The position numbers and the translations under genes are program-made. The notes below the pieces were generated by a model. It made no database searches. It saw nothing but the letters and a program-made list of their open reading frames with translations, and was not told the DNA's origin. From assembly GCA_035499215.1 (NCBI GenBank), contig DATJZH010000413.1:1-45340 (forward strand): a DNA stretch of 45,340 nucleotides. The letters are read 5' to 3'. Source of the DNA: DATJZH01 sp035499215 (GTDB lineage: Bacteria > Actinomycetota > Actinomycetes > Streptosporangiales > Streptosporangiaceae). Numbering within the stretch: position 1 is the stretch's first letter; each line of letters opens with the position of its first letter. This document shows positions 1 to 7,927 of this stretch, piece by piece.

Positions 1-6
1 TCACTC

Positions 7-2340
7 ATGACGACTGCCCAGGAGGGTGTGCATACCGCCGAGGTCATCATCGACAACGGCTCGTTCGGCGTTCATAAGATCCGGTTCGAGACCGGTCGGC
101 TGGCCCGTCTCGCCGCAGGCTCGGCCGTCGTGTACCTCGACGACGACACCATGGTGCTGTCCGCGACCACCGCGTCCAAGCACCCCAAGGAAGGGCTCGA
201 CTTCTTCCCGCTCACCGTGGACGTGGAGGAGCGGATGTACGCGGCAGGCCGGATCCCCGGCTCGTTCTTCCGCCGCGAGGGCCGCCCGTCCGAGGACGCG
301 ATCCTCACCTGCCGCCTGATCGACCGGCCGCTGCGCCCGTCGTTCACGCACGGCCTGCGCAACGAGATCCAGATCGTCGAGACGATCCTGGCCCTGAACC
401 CCGACCACCTCTACGACGTGGTCGCGATCAACGCGGCCTCGCTGTCCACCCAGCTGGCCGGCCTGCCGTTCTCCGGGCCGATCGGCGGCGTCCGGGTGGC
501 CTTGATCAAGGGCCAGTGGGTCGGCTTCCCGACCCACTCGCAGCTGGAGGAGGCCACGTTCGACATGGTGGTGGCCGGCCGGGTGCTCGAGGACGGCGAC
601 GTCGCGATCATGATGGTGGAGGCCGAGTCCACCGCCAGCACGCTGCGCCTGCTGGCCGACTCCGGCAGCGGGGCCGTGGCGCCCACCGAGGACACCGTGG
701 CGGCCGGGCTCGAGGCGGCCAAGCCGTTCATCAGGCTGCTCTGCGAGGGCCAGCTGCAGGTGGCGGCGCACGCCGCCAAGGAAGTCGCCGACTTCCCGAT
801 CTTCGTCGACTACCAGCAGGACGTCTACGACGCGCTGGCCGCCGAGATCTCCGACGACCTGGCCAAGGCACTCACGATCGCCGGCAAGCAGGACCGGGAG
901 GCGGAGACCGACCGGGTCAAGGCCCGGGCGGCCGAGCGGCTGGGCGGCCAGTTCGAGGGCCGGGAGAAGGAGATCAGCGCCGCGTTCCGGTCGCTGACCA
1001 AGAAGCTGGTCCGGGAGCGGATCATCCGCGACGGCGTGCGGATCGACGGCCGCGGCCTGACCGACATCCGGCAGCTGTCCGCCGAGGCGGGCATCATCCC
1101 CCGGGTGCACGGCTCGGCGCTGTTCGAGCGGGGCGAGACCCAGATCCTCGGCGTCACCACGCTGAACATGCTCCGCATGGAGCAGATGATCGACACGCTC
1201 AACCCGGAGCGCACCAAGCGCTACATGCACAACTACAACATGCCGCCGTACTCCACCGGCGAGACCGGCCGGGTGGGCTCGCCCAAGCGCCGCGAGGTCG
1301 GTCACGGCGCGCTGGCCGAGCGCGCGCTGATCCCGGTGCTGCCCACCCGCGAGGAGTTCCCCTACGCGATCCGCCAGGTCTCCGAGGCGATCGGCTCCAA
1401 CGGATCCACCTCGATGGGCTCCGTCTGCGCCTCGACGATGTCGCTGCTCGACGCGGGGGTGCCGCTGAAGGGCAATGTCTCGGGCATCGCGATGGGCCTG
1501 ATCTACGAGGGCGGCGAGTACGTCACCCTGACCGACATCCTCGGGGCCGAGGACGCGTTCGGCGACATGGATTTCAAGGTCGCCGGCACCAGGGACATCA
1601 TCACCGCGCTGCAGCTCGACACCAAGCTGGACGGCATCCCCGCGTCGGTGCTCGGCGCGGCGCTCAGGCAGGCCCGCGGCGCCCGGCTGACCATACTCGA
1701 GGTCATGGGAGAGGCCATCGACGGTCCCGGCGAGATGAGCGAGTACGCGCCGCGGATCATCACGGTACGGGTCCCGGTGGACAAGATCGGCGAGGTCATC
1801 GGCCCGAAGGGCAAGATGATCAACTCGATCCAGGAGGACACCGGCGCCGAGATCACGATCGAGGATGACGGCACCATCTACATCGGCGCCACCGACGGCA
1901 GCTCGGCCGAAGCCGCCAGGTCGGCGATCAATGCTATCGCCAACCCGCACATTCCCGAGGTCGGCGAGCGGTTCCTCGGCACGGTGGTGAAGACCACGAC
2001 GTTCGGCGCGTTCGTCTCGCTGCTGCCCGGCAAGGACGGCCTGCTGCACATCACGCAGATCCGCAAGCTGCACGGCGGAATGCGGATCGAGAACGTCGAC
2101 GACGTGATCAAGGTCGGTGACAAGATCCAGGTCGAGATCCGTGAGGTCGACGACCGGGGCAAGCTGTCCCTGGTACCGGTCGAGGTCGTGGAGCGCGAGG
2201 CGGCCGGCGATAACCAGGGCGGCGGCGGTGACGACCGGCGCGGCGACCGGGGCGACCGGGACCGGGGCGGCGACCGGGGCGACCGCGGCGGCGAGCACCA
2301 CCGCAGCCGCCAGCGCAGCCGCGGATCCGGTAACTCATGA
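7..2340 (+). CDS. pnp: Polyribonucleotide nucleotidyltransferase (PNPase)
   Basis: A 777-residue phosphorolytic 3'-5' exoribonuclease, which in actinobacteria also adds polynucleotide tails. Two RNase PH cores are visible: the first around residues 10-145, and the second from about residue 340, starting at the DGRGLTDIR motif. An all-helical linker lies between them. They are followed by a KH domain with the GPKG loop at 599-602 and an S1 domain at about 652-727. The last ~40 residues are a disordered Arg/Gly/Asp-rich tail, common in high-GC actinomycetes. The ATG at base 7 is taken as the start because the next residues (HTAEVIIDNGSFG) line up with the N-terminus of Streptomyces PNPase. A further upstream start cannot be excluded because the window begins six bases earlier. 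It overlaps the M16 peptidase gene by ATGA, so the two are translationally coupled. Confidence 0.97.
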   Translation: MTTAQEGVHTAEVIIDNGSFGVHKIRFETGRLARLAAGSAVVYLDDDTMVLSATTASKHPKEGLDFFPLTVDVEERMYAAGRIPGSFFRREGRPSEDAILTCRLIDRPLRPSFTHGLRNEIQIVETILALNPDHLYDVVAINAASLSTQLAGLPFSGPIGGVRVALIKGQWVGFPTHSQLEEATFDMVVAGRVLEDGDVAIMMVEAESTASTLRLLADSGSGAVAPTEDTVAAGLEAAKPFIRLLCEGQLQVAAHAAKEVADFPIFVDYQQDVYDALAAEISDDLAKALTIAGKQDREAETDRVKARAAERLGGQFEGREKEISAAFRSLTKKLVRERIIRDGVRIDGRGLTDIRQLSAEAGIIPRVHGSALFERGETQILGVTTLNMLRMEQMIDTLNPERTKRYMHNYNMPPYSTGETGRVGSPKRREVGHGALAERALIPVLPTREEFPYAIRQVSEAIGSNGSTSMGSVCASTMSLLDAGVPLKGNVSGIAMGLIYEGGEYVTLTDILGAEDAFGDMDFKVAGTRDIITALQLDTKLDGIPASVLGAALRQARGARLTILEVMGEAIDGPGEMSEYAPRIITVRVPVDKIGEVIGPKGKMINSIQEDTGAEITIEDDGTIYIGATDGSSAEAARSAINAIANPHIPEVGERFLGTVVKTTTFGAFVSLLPGKDGLLHITQIRKLHGGMRIENVDDVIKVGDKIQVEIREVDDRGKLSLVPVEVVEREAAGDNQGGGGDDRRGDRGDRDRGGDRGDRGGEHHRSRQRSRGSGNS

Positions 2341-3650
2341 CAGCGCACCAGCAGCTGCCAGCCGGGGGCGGCGACCGCGCGGTCACCCGCACGGTCCTGC
2401 CCGGTGGTCTTCGGGTCATCACCGAGTCGCTGCCTGCCGTACGGTCGACGGCCTTCGGGATCTGGGCCGGAGTCGGCTCGCGCGACGAGGGCCAGGAGCA
2501 CGCCGGGGCCACGCATTACCTGGAGCACCTGCTCTTCAAGGGCACTGCCCGGCGCACCGCGCTGGAAATCTCCGCGGCGATGGACGCCGTCGGCGGCGAG
2601 CTGAACGCGTTCACCGCCAAGGAGTACACCTGCTACTACGCGCGCGTGCTGGACGCTGACCTGCCGCTCGCGATCGACGTGCTGTCCGACATGGTGAACA
2701 GCTCGCTGATCGAGCCGAAGGACGTCGAGGCCGAGCGCGGCGTGATCCTCGAAGAGATCGCGATGAACGACGACGACCCGACGGACACGGTCCACGAGAC
2801 CTTCGCCGCGCAGCTGTTCGGCGACACGCCGCTGGGCCGGCCCATCCTCGGCACCGCCGACTCGATCAACTCGATCACCCAGGCCCAGATCAGCGACTAC
2901 TACCGCGCCAGGTACACCCCGGACGCCCTGGTGGTGGCAGCCGCGGGCAGTCTCGAGCACGATCAGGTCGTGGAGCTCACCCGGTCGTCCTTCGGCGGTA
3001 TCCTGACCGGCGAGATCCCGCCGCTGCCGCCGCGCCTGACCGGGCCGGACCACGGCGGCACGGGCACCGGCGTCCGGCTGGTCTCACGCCCGCTCGAGCA
3101 GGCCAACCTCGTGCTCGGCTGTGCCGCGCTTTCGCGGACCGATGACCGCAGGTTCGCGCTCGGGGTGCTGAACGCGGCGCTCGGCGGCGGCATGTCGTCG
3201 CGGCTGTTCCAGGAGGTGCGGGAGAACCGGGGCCTGGCGTACTCCGTCTACAGCTTCAGCTCGCAGCACGCGGACACCGGCATCTGGGGGGTCTATGCGG
3301 GGTGCCTGCCCGCCAAGGCGGACGAGGTGCTCGCCATCTGCCGGGACGAGATCGCCAAGGTCGTCTCCGGCGGGCTGACCGATGAGGAACTCGGTCGCGG
3401 CAAGGGACAGCTGCGCGGCTCCATCGTGCTCGGGCTCGAGGATCCGTCCTCCCGGATGACCAGGCTGGGCAAGGCCGAGCTGGTCTATCCGCGGCTGGAG
3501 CCGGTCAATGAGATACTCGCCTCGATCGACAGCGTGACTCACGACGACGTGCGGGAGGTAGCCGCTGCCGTGCTCGCGCAGCCCAAGGCGCTCGCCGTCG
3601 TGGGCCCGTTCGACGACGCCGAGTCCCTGGCCGCGGCGGCGGCGCTCTGA
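2337..3650 (+). CDS. M16 family zinc metallopeptidase
   Basis: A 437-residue inverzincin protease of the mitochondrial processing peptidase/PqqL type. The inverted zinc motif HxxEH is H60-Y-L-E63-H64, in the setting GATHYLEHLLFKGT. The third zinc ligand, a Glu about 76 residues later, falls in the VILEEIAMNDDDP region. The C-terminal half holds the second, inactive M16 domain with the usual R-G-L-A-Y motif. The length is normal for the single-chain bacterial family. The start overlaps the pnp stop codon (ATGA), and pnp - M16 peptidase - dapB is a conserved actinobacterial order. The protein is cytoplasmic, with no signal peptide. The physiological substrate is not known from sequence. Confidence 0.95.
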   Translation: MTAHQQLPAGGGDRAVTRTVLPGGLRVITESLPAVRSTAFGIWAGVGSRDEGQEHAGATHYLEHLLFKGTARRTALEISAAMDAVGGELNAFTAKEYTCYYARVLDADLPLAIDVLSDMVNSSLIEPKDVEAERGVILEEIAMNDDDPTDTVHETFAAQLFGDTPLGRPILGTADSINSITQAQISDYYRARYTPDALVVAAAGSLEHDQVVELTRSSFGGILTGEIPPLPPRLTGPDHGGTGTGVRLVSRPLEQANLVLGCAALSRTDDRRFALGVLNAALGGGMSSRLFQEVRENRGLAYSVYSFSSQHADTGIWGVYAGCLPAKADEVLAICRDEIAKVVSGGLTDEELGRGKGQLRGSIVLGLEDPSSRMTRLGKAELVYPRLEPVNEILASIDSVTHDDVREVAAAVLAQPKALAVVGPFDDAESLAAAAAL

Positions 3651-3707
3651 CCCAGCGGCCGCCCGGCCGGCCGTGGCTCCCATCGGCCCGGCGAGAGAGG
3701 CAGCGAA

Positions 3708-4451
3708 ATGATCAGGACGGGTGTGCTCGGCGCCAAGGGGCGCATGGGGTCGCAGGTGTGCCGGACAGTGGACGCCGCCGGCGACCTTGAGCTGTCCGCT
3801 GCCGTTGACGCCGATGACGCCCTCGACTCGCTGGCCGGCTGCGACGTCGTGGTGGACTTCACTGATCCGGGCGTCGTGATGGAGAACCTGCGCTGGTGCG
3901 TTGCGCACGGGCTCGACGTCATCGTCGGGACCTCCGGGTTCGACGATATGCGGCTGGCAGTCGCCGCGGAATGGCTGCACCGGGCACCGGGAACCCGGGT
4001 GCTCATCGTGCCCAACTTCTCCGTCGGCGCCGTGCTGATGATGCGGTTCGCCCAGCTAGCGGCGCCGTTCTTCGAGTCCGCGGAGATCATCGAGCTGCAT
4101 CACCCGGCCAAGGCCGACGCCCCGTCCGGCACGGCCGCGCGCACCGCGACGCTGATCAGCGCGGCCCGGGCCGCCGCGGATCTCGGGCCATCGCCGGACG
4201 CGACCGCGAGCGAGATGGACGGCGCGCGCGGCGCCGTGCTGGACGGAGTGCATGTCCACTCAGTCCGGCTGGCCGGGCTGCTGGCGCATCAGGAGGTGCT
4301 GCTCGGCGGGCACGGTGAGGTGCTGACCGTCCGGCATGACTCGCTGGACCGGGCATCATTCATGCCCGGAGTGCTGATGGCCGTCCGGGGCCTCGCATCG
4401 CTGCCGGCTGGCCTAACTGTCGGGATGGAGGGCATGCTAGGTCTCGGGTAG
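3708..4451 (+). CDS. dapB: 4-hydroxy-tetrahydrodipicolinate reductase
   Basis: This enzyme reduces 4-hydroxy-tetrahydrodipicolinate with NAD(P)H in the lysine/meso-diaminopimelate pathway, feeding peptidoglycan synthesis. The N-terminus carries the nucleotide-binding loop GAKGRMG at residues 9-15. The family signature ELHHPAKADAPSGTA is present, with the catalytic His pair at 131-132 and Lys135. At 247 residues it has the normal actinobacterial length. A GAGAGAGG ribosome-binding site lies about 7 nt before the ATG. It follows the M16 peptidase gene after 57 nt on the same strand and is probably cotranscribed. Function is assigned with high confidence from the intact signature. Confidence 0.97.
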   Translation: MIRTGVLGAKGRMGSQVCRTVDAAGDLELSAAVDADDALDSLAGCDVVVDFTDPGVVMENLRWCVAHGLDVIVGTSGFDDMRLAVAAEWLHRAPGTRVLIVPNFSVGAVLMMRFAQLAAPFFESAEIIELHHPAKADAPSGTAARTATLISAARAAADLGPSPDATASEMDGARGAVLDGVHVHSVRLAGLLAHQEVLLGGHGEVLTVRHDSLDRASFMPGVLMAVRGLASLPAGLTVGMEGMLGLG

Positions 4452-4490
4452 CGCAGCCGGCGGCAGCCGGCCCGGCGGAGGGAGGGCGGG

Positions 4491-4880
4491 ATGCGGGCGA
4501 TACTCAACGTGATCTGGCTGGTGCTGTGCGGTTTCTGGATGGCAATCGCCTACGCGCTAGCCGGGATCGTGTGTTTCATCCTGATCATCACGATCCCGTT
4601 CGGCATTGCCTCCTTCCGCATCGCGGGCTACGTCCTCTGGCCGTTCGGCCGCACGATAGCGCCGCGGCGCAGCGCGGGCGCCGGAGCGCTGATCGGCAAT
4701 ATCATCTGGATCATCCTGTTTGGCTGGTGGCTGGCAATTGGCCATCTCGTCACCGGCGCGCTGCTGTGCATCACGATCATCGGCATCCCCCTCGGCCTGG
4801 CCAACTTCAAGATCATCCCGATTACGCTCGTGCCGCTCGGCGTCGAGATCGTTCCCGAGCAGGATTACGCCGGCGTGTAA
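4491..4880 (+). CDS. YccF-family (DUF307) integral membrane protein
   Basis: A 129-residue membrane protein made of two related halves, each with a hydrophobic hairpin. The first half is about residues 5-52 and the second about 65-112. The paired motifs IITIPFGIASFRI and ITIIGIPLGLANFKI are characteristic of the YccF/DUF307 family, whose biochemical role is unknown. The ribosome-binding site is strong (GGAGGGAGGG directly upstream). The C-terminus reads IVPEQDYAGV-stop. The DNA coding for it is the first copy of a 32-bp tandem triplicate that continues past the stop codon. The gene follows dapB by 39 nt. Confidence 0.88.
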   Translation: MRAILNVIWLVLCGFWMAIAYALAGIVCFILIITIPFGIASFRIAGYVLWPFGRTIAPRRSAGAGALIGNIIWIILFGWWLAIGHLVTGALLCITIIGIPLGLANFKIIPITLVPLGVEIVPEQDYAGV

Positions 4881-4943
4881 TCGTTCCCGAGCAGCAGTAT
4901 GCCGGCGTGTAATCGTTCCCGAGCAGCAGTACGCCGGCGTGTA
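4848..4943 (+). repeat. Three tandem copies of a 32-bp unit across the yccF stop codon
   Basis: Copies lie at 4848-4879, 4880-4911 and 4912-4943 and differ by only a few bases (GGATTACG, CAGTATG and CAGTACG variants). Each unit begins ATCGTTCCCGAGCAG and ends GCCGGCGTGTA. The period is 32, which is 2 modulo 3, so each copy falls in a different reading frame. In all three frames the sequence reads V-P-E-Q-(D/Q)-Y-A-G-V followed by a stop. Slippage or unequal duplication of the 3' end of the gene is the simplest origin. Confidence 0.95.
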
Positions 4944-4998
4944 GCGCGGTCCCCGCCTGCGCCCGGCGGCATCGGGCCGCTTGACGTACTGTCGTGGT

Positions 4999-5214
4999 AT
5001 GTGCCGGAGCATCAAGACCCTGCGTGCGCCCTACGCCGAGAATGTGACCGAGCAGGACGTGCGGGCAGCCGCGCTGCAGTACATCCGGAAGGTCAGCGGC
5101 TTCCGGCGGCCGGCCCGGCATAACGCCGAAGCCTTCGATCAGGCCGTCGAGGCGGTCACCAGCGCGACCATGGCGCTGCTGGACCGGCTTGAGGTACGCG
5201 CCGCCGCAGGCTGA
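4999..5214 (+). CDS. DUF2277 family small protein
   Basis: A 71-residue protein beginning MCRSIKTLR and containing AALQYIRKVSGF, the hallmarks of the DUF2277 family of small conserved bacterial proteins of unknown function. The start is fixed by the family N-terminus MCR-x-IKTL. A TTG 18 nt further upstream would add residues not seen in the family. There is no clear Shine-Dalgarno sequence. A TACTGT hexamer at 4987-4992 ends 6 nt before the ATG, which would fit a leaderless transcript. The protein is soluble, with no signal peptide. It is likely to be its own transcription unit, facing the helicase gene tail to tail. Confidence 0.85.
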   Translation: MCRSIKTLRAPYAENVTEQDVRAAALQYIRKVSGFRRPARHNAEAFDQAVEAVTSATMALLDRLEVRAAAG

Positions 5215-5269
5215 GCGTCCGGTACCCGGCCGGCCAGCGTGCCCGCGCTGCGGTCGTGCGCCTTCGCCG

Positions 5270-7789
5270 CTACAGCTGACCGGCGCCGGTCACCTGCAGC
5301 ACCGCCTCGCCGGCCTCGTCGGAGGCGGCCAGGTCGATCCGCGCGCTGATGCCCCAGTCGTGGTCTCCCGCCGGGTCGTCGAAGATCTGGCGCACCGACC
5401 AGTGGCCGGCCTGCGTCTCGATGATCAGCAGAGCCGGACCCCGCGCGTCGGGGCCGGTGCCGATGTCGGCGTGCTCGGCGAAATACGGCTCCAGCGCGGT
5501 CGCCCAGGCATCGGCGTCCCAGCCGGCCGCGGCGTCCAGCGCGCCAAGCTCATCGTAGCGGCGCAGCGCGGCGAGCTCGACCCGGCGGAAGAGCGCGTTG
5601 CGCACGAGCACCCGGAACGCCCGGGGATTGCTGGTCACCGCCGGCGGCCGCTCGTCCAGCGGGGCGGCGCGCTGCTGCGCGGGATCGCGCAGCTTCTCCC
5701 ACTCGTCGATCAGGCTGGAGTCGACCTGCCGGACCAGCTCGCCGAGCCACTCGATCAGGTCGGCAAGGTCCTCGGTCCTGGCCTCCTCCGGCACGGTCTG
5801 CCGCAGCGCCTTATAGGCATCGGCCAGGTACCGCAGCACCAGCCCCTCGGACCGGGACAGCCCGTAGTACCCGACGTACTGCACGAACGTCATGGCCCGC
5901 TCGTACATGTCGCGGGCCACTGACTTGGGCCGCAGCTGGTAATCGGCAACCCAGGGGTGGCCCCGCCGGTAGATGTCGTAGGCGCCCTCGACGAGGTCGG
6001 CCAGCGGCCGCGGGTAGGTGACCGAGTCGAGCAGGTCCAGCCGCGTCTCGTAGTCGACGCCGTCGGCCTTCATCCGCGCGACCGCCTCGCCCCGCGCCTT
6101 GAACAGCTGCGCCGACAGCACCTGCCGCGGGTCATCGAGAGTGGCCTCGATGACCGACAGCACATCCAGCGGGTAGCTGGGCGCCTGCCGGTCCAGCAGC
6201 TCGATCGCCGCCAGCGCGAGCGGCGACAGCGGCTGGTTGAGCGCGAAGTCAGCCTGCAGGTCAACGGTCAGCCGCCAGCGGCGGCCATCGGCATCGGGCT
6301 CGGCGAGCCGTTCGACCACGCCGCCGGCCAGCAGCGCGCGGTAGATCGCGAAGGCCCGGCGGATGTGACGGCGCTGCGCGGCCGGGTCCTCGTGGTTGTC
6401 GGTCAGCAGGTGCCGCATCGCGGCGAACGCGTCGCCGGGCCGGCCGATGACGCCGAGCAGCATCGCGTGGCTGACCGTGAAACTGGACTGCAGCGGCTCG
6501 GGCTCGGCGGCCACCAGCCGCTCGAAGGTGGGCTTGCCCCAGGAGACGAAACCCTGCGGCGGCTTCCTGCGCACCACCTTGCGCCGCTTCTTCGCATCAT
6601 CGCCGGCCTTGGCCAGCGCTTTCTCGTTCTCCACGACATGCTCGGGCGCCTGCACGACGACCCCGCCGGCCGTGTCATAGCCGGCCCGGCCCGCCCGCCC
6701 GGCGATCTGATGGAACTCGCGTGCCTGCAGATGCCGGTTCCTGGTCCCGTCGTACTTCGACAATGCGGTGAACAGCACAGTGCGGATCGGGACGTTGATG
6801 CCCACGCCGAGGGTATCGGTGCCGCAGATCACCTTCAGCAGGCCAGCCTGGGCCAGCGTCTCTACCAGCCGCCGGTACCTGGGCAGCATCCCGGCGTGGT
6901 GCACGCCGATGCCGTGGCGGACCAGCCGGGACAGCGTCCTGCCGAAGCCCGCGCTGAACCGGAAGCCGCCGATCAGCTCGGCGATGGCGTCCTTTTCGCT
7001 GCGTGTGCACACGTTGATGCTCATGAGCGCCTGGGCCTGCTCAACCGCGGCTGCCTGGGTGAAGTGCACCACGTAAACCGGTGCCTGCCGGGTGGCGAGC
7101 AGTTCCTCCAGCGTCTCGTGCAGCGGCGTGAGCACATAGGAGAACAGCAGCGGCACCGGCCGGTCGGCCGAGCGGACTACGGCGGTCGGCCGGCCTGTCC
7201 GTCTGGCCAGATCGCGCTCGAACCGGCTGACGTCGCCGAGCGTCGCCGACATCAGCACGAACTGCGCCTGCGGCAGCTCGATCAGCGGTACCTGCCAGGC
7301 CCAGCCGCGGTCGGGGTCGGCGTAGAAATGGAACTCGTCCATGACCACCTGGCCGACGTCGGCCCGCGGCCCCTCGCGCAGCGCGATGCTGGCGATGATC
7401 TCCGCGGTGCAGCAGATGATCGGCGCGGCCGCGTTCACGCTGGCATCTCCGGTCATCATGCCGACATTCGCCGGGCCGAACATCTCGCACAGGGCGAAGA
7501 ACTTCTCCGACACCAGCGCCTTGATCGGGGCGCTGTAGAAGCTGCGCGCGCCGCCGGCGAGCGCCGCGAAATGCGCGCCGGCGGCCACGAGGCTCTTGCC
7601 CGAGCCGGTCGGGGTGCTCAAGATCACGTTGGCGCCCGAGACGATCTCGATCAGCGCCTCTTCCTGATGCGGGTACAGCACCAGCCCCTGCCCGGCGGTC
7701 CAGCTGGCGAAGGCGTCGAAAAGCGAGTCGGGGCCGGCCGTCTCGGGCAGCTGATCGGCCAGGGTCGCGGTCTGTTCGGCGAGAGTCAT
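5270..7789 (-). CDS. DEAD/DEAH-box helicase with DUF3516 domain
   Basis: A large superfamily 2 helicase of about 839 residues, related to the Ski2/Mtr4-like actinobacterial group. Visible motifs are Walker A STPTGSGKS (K65), the DEFH box (D151-H154), motif III SATLGD (from S181) and motif VI QIAGRAGRAGYD. Between them lies GTDTLGVGINVP, typical of Ski2-like helicases. The C-terminal ~350 residues are the DUF3516 region that defines this actinobacterial family. It probably acts on RNA or nucleic-acid duplexes, but the substrate is not shown by sequence. The start is set at the ATG ahead of TLAEQTATLADQLP. An open frame continues 102 nt further upstream with no better start. It lies downstream of the acyl-CoA ligase on the same strand with a 138-nt gap. 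Confidence 0.93.
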   Translation of the reverse strand: MTLAEQTATLADQLPETAGPDSLFDAFASWTAGQGLVLYPHQEEALIEIVSGANVILSTPTGSGKSLVAAGAHFAALAGGARSFYSAPIKALVSEKFFALCEMFGPANVGMMTGDASVNAAAPIICCTAEIIASIALREGPRADVGQVVMDEFHFYADPDRGWAWQVPLIELPQAQFVLMSATLGDVSRFERDLARRTGRPTAVVRSADRPVPLLFSYVLTPLHETLEELLATRQAPVYVVHFTQAAAVEQAQALMSINVCTRSEKDAIAELIGGFRFSAGFGRTLSRLVRHGIGVHHAGMLPRYRRLVETLAQAGLLKVICGTDTLGVGINVPIRTVLFTALSKYDGTRNRHLQAREFHQIAGRAGRAGYDTAGGVVVQAPEHVVENEKALAKAGDDAKKRRKVVRRKPPQGFVSWGKPTFERLVAAEPEPLQSSFTVSHAMLLGVIGRPGDAFAAMRHLLTDNHEDPAAQRRHIRRAFAIYRALLAGGVVERLAEPDADGRRWRLTVDLQADFALNQPLSPLALAAIELLDRQAPSYPLDVLSVIEATLDDPRQVLSAQLFKARGEAVARMKADGVDYETRLDLLDSVTYPRPLADLVEGAYDIYRRGHPWVADYQLRPKSVARDMYERAMTFVQYVGYYGLSRSEGLVLRYLADAYKALRQTVPEEARTEDLADLIEWLGELVRQVDSSLIDEWEKLRDPAQQRAAPLDERPPAVTSNPRAFRVLVRNALFRRVELAALRRYDELGALDAAAGWDADAWATALEPYFAEHADIGTGPDARGPALLIIETQAGHWSVRQIFDDPAGDHDWGISARIDLAASDEAGEAVLQVTGAGQL

Positions 7790-7927
7790 GACGAGTCTAT
7801 GGATACCAGCAGTCCGGCCAGCTCCGGCATTCCCGGACACGGCCTGCCTGACCCGCTGATTGTGCAGTTCAGCGGGTTGCGCCGGCGCCATTACCGGCGG
7901 CGGCCGGCGGGCAGCGCGGCAGTCAGG

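Noticed and set aside
1..2301. Long open frame on the minus strand opposite pnp (766 codons)
   Set aside because: It mirrors the codon bias of pnp and shows no family-like sequence, only the Ala/Arg/Asp/Leu-rich composition expected of antisense in high-GC genes.
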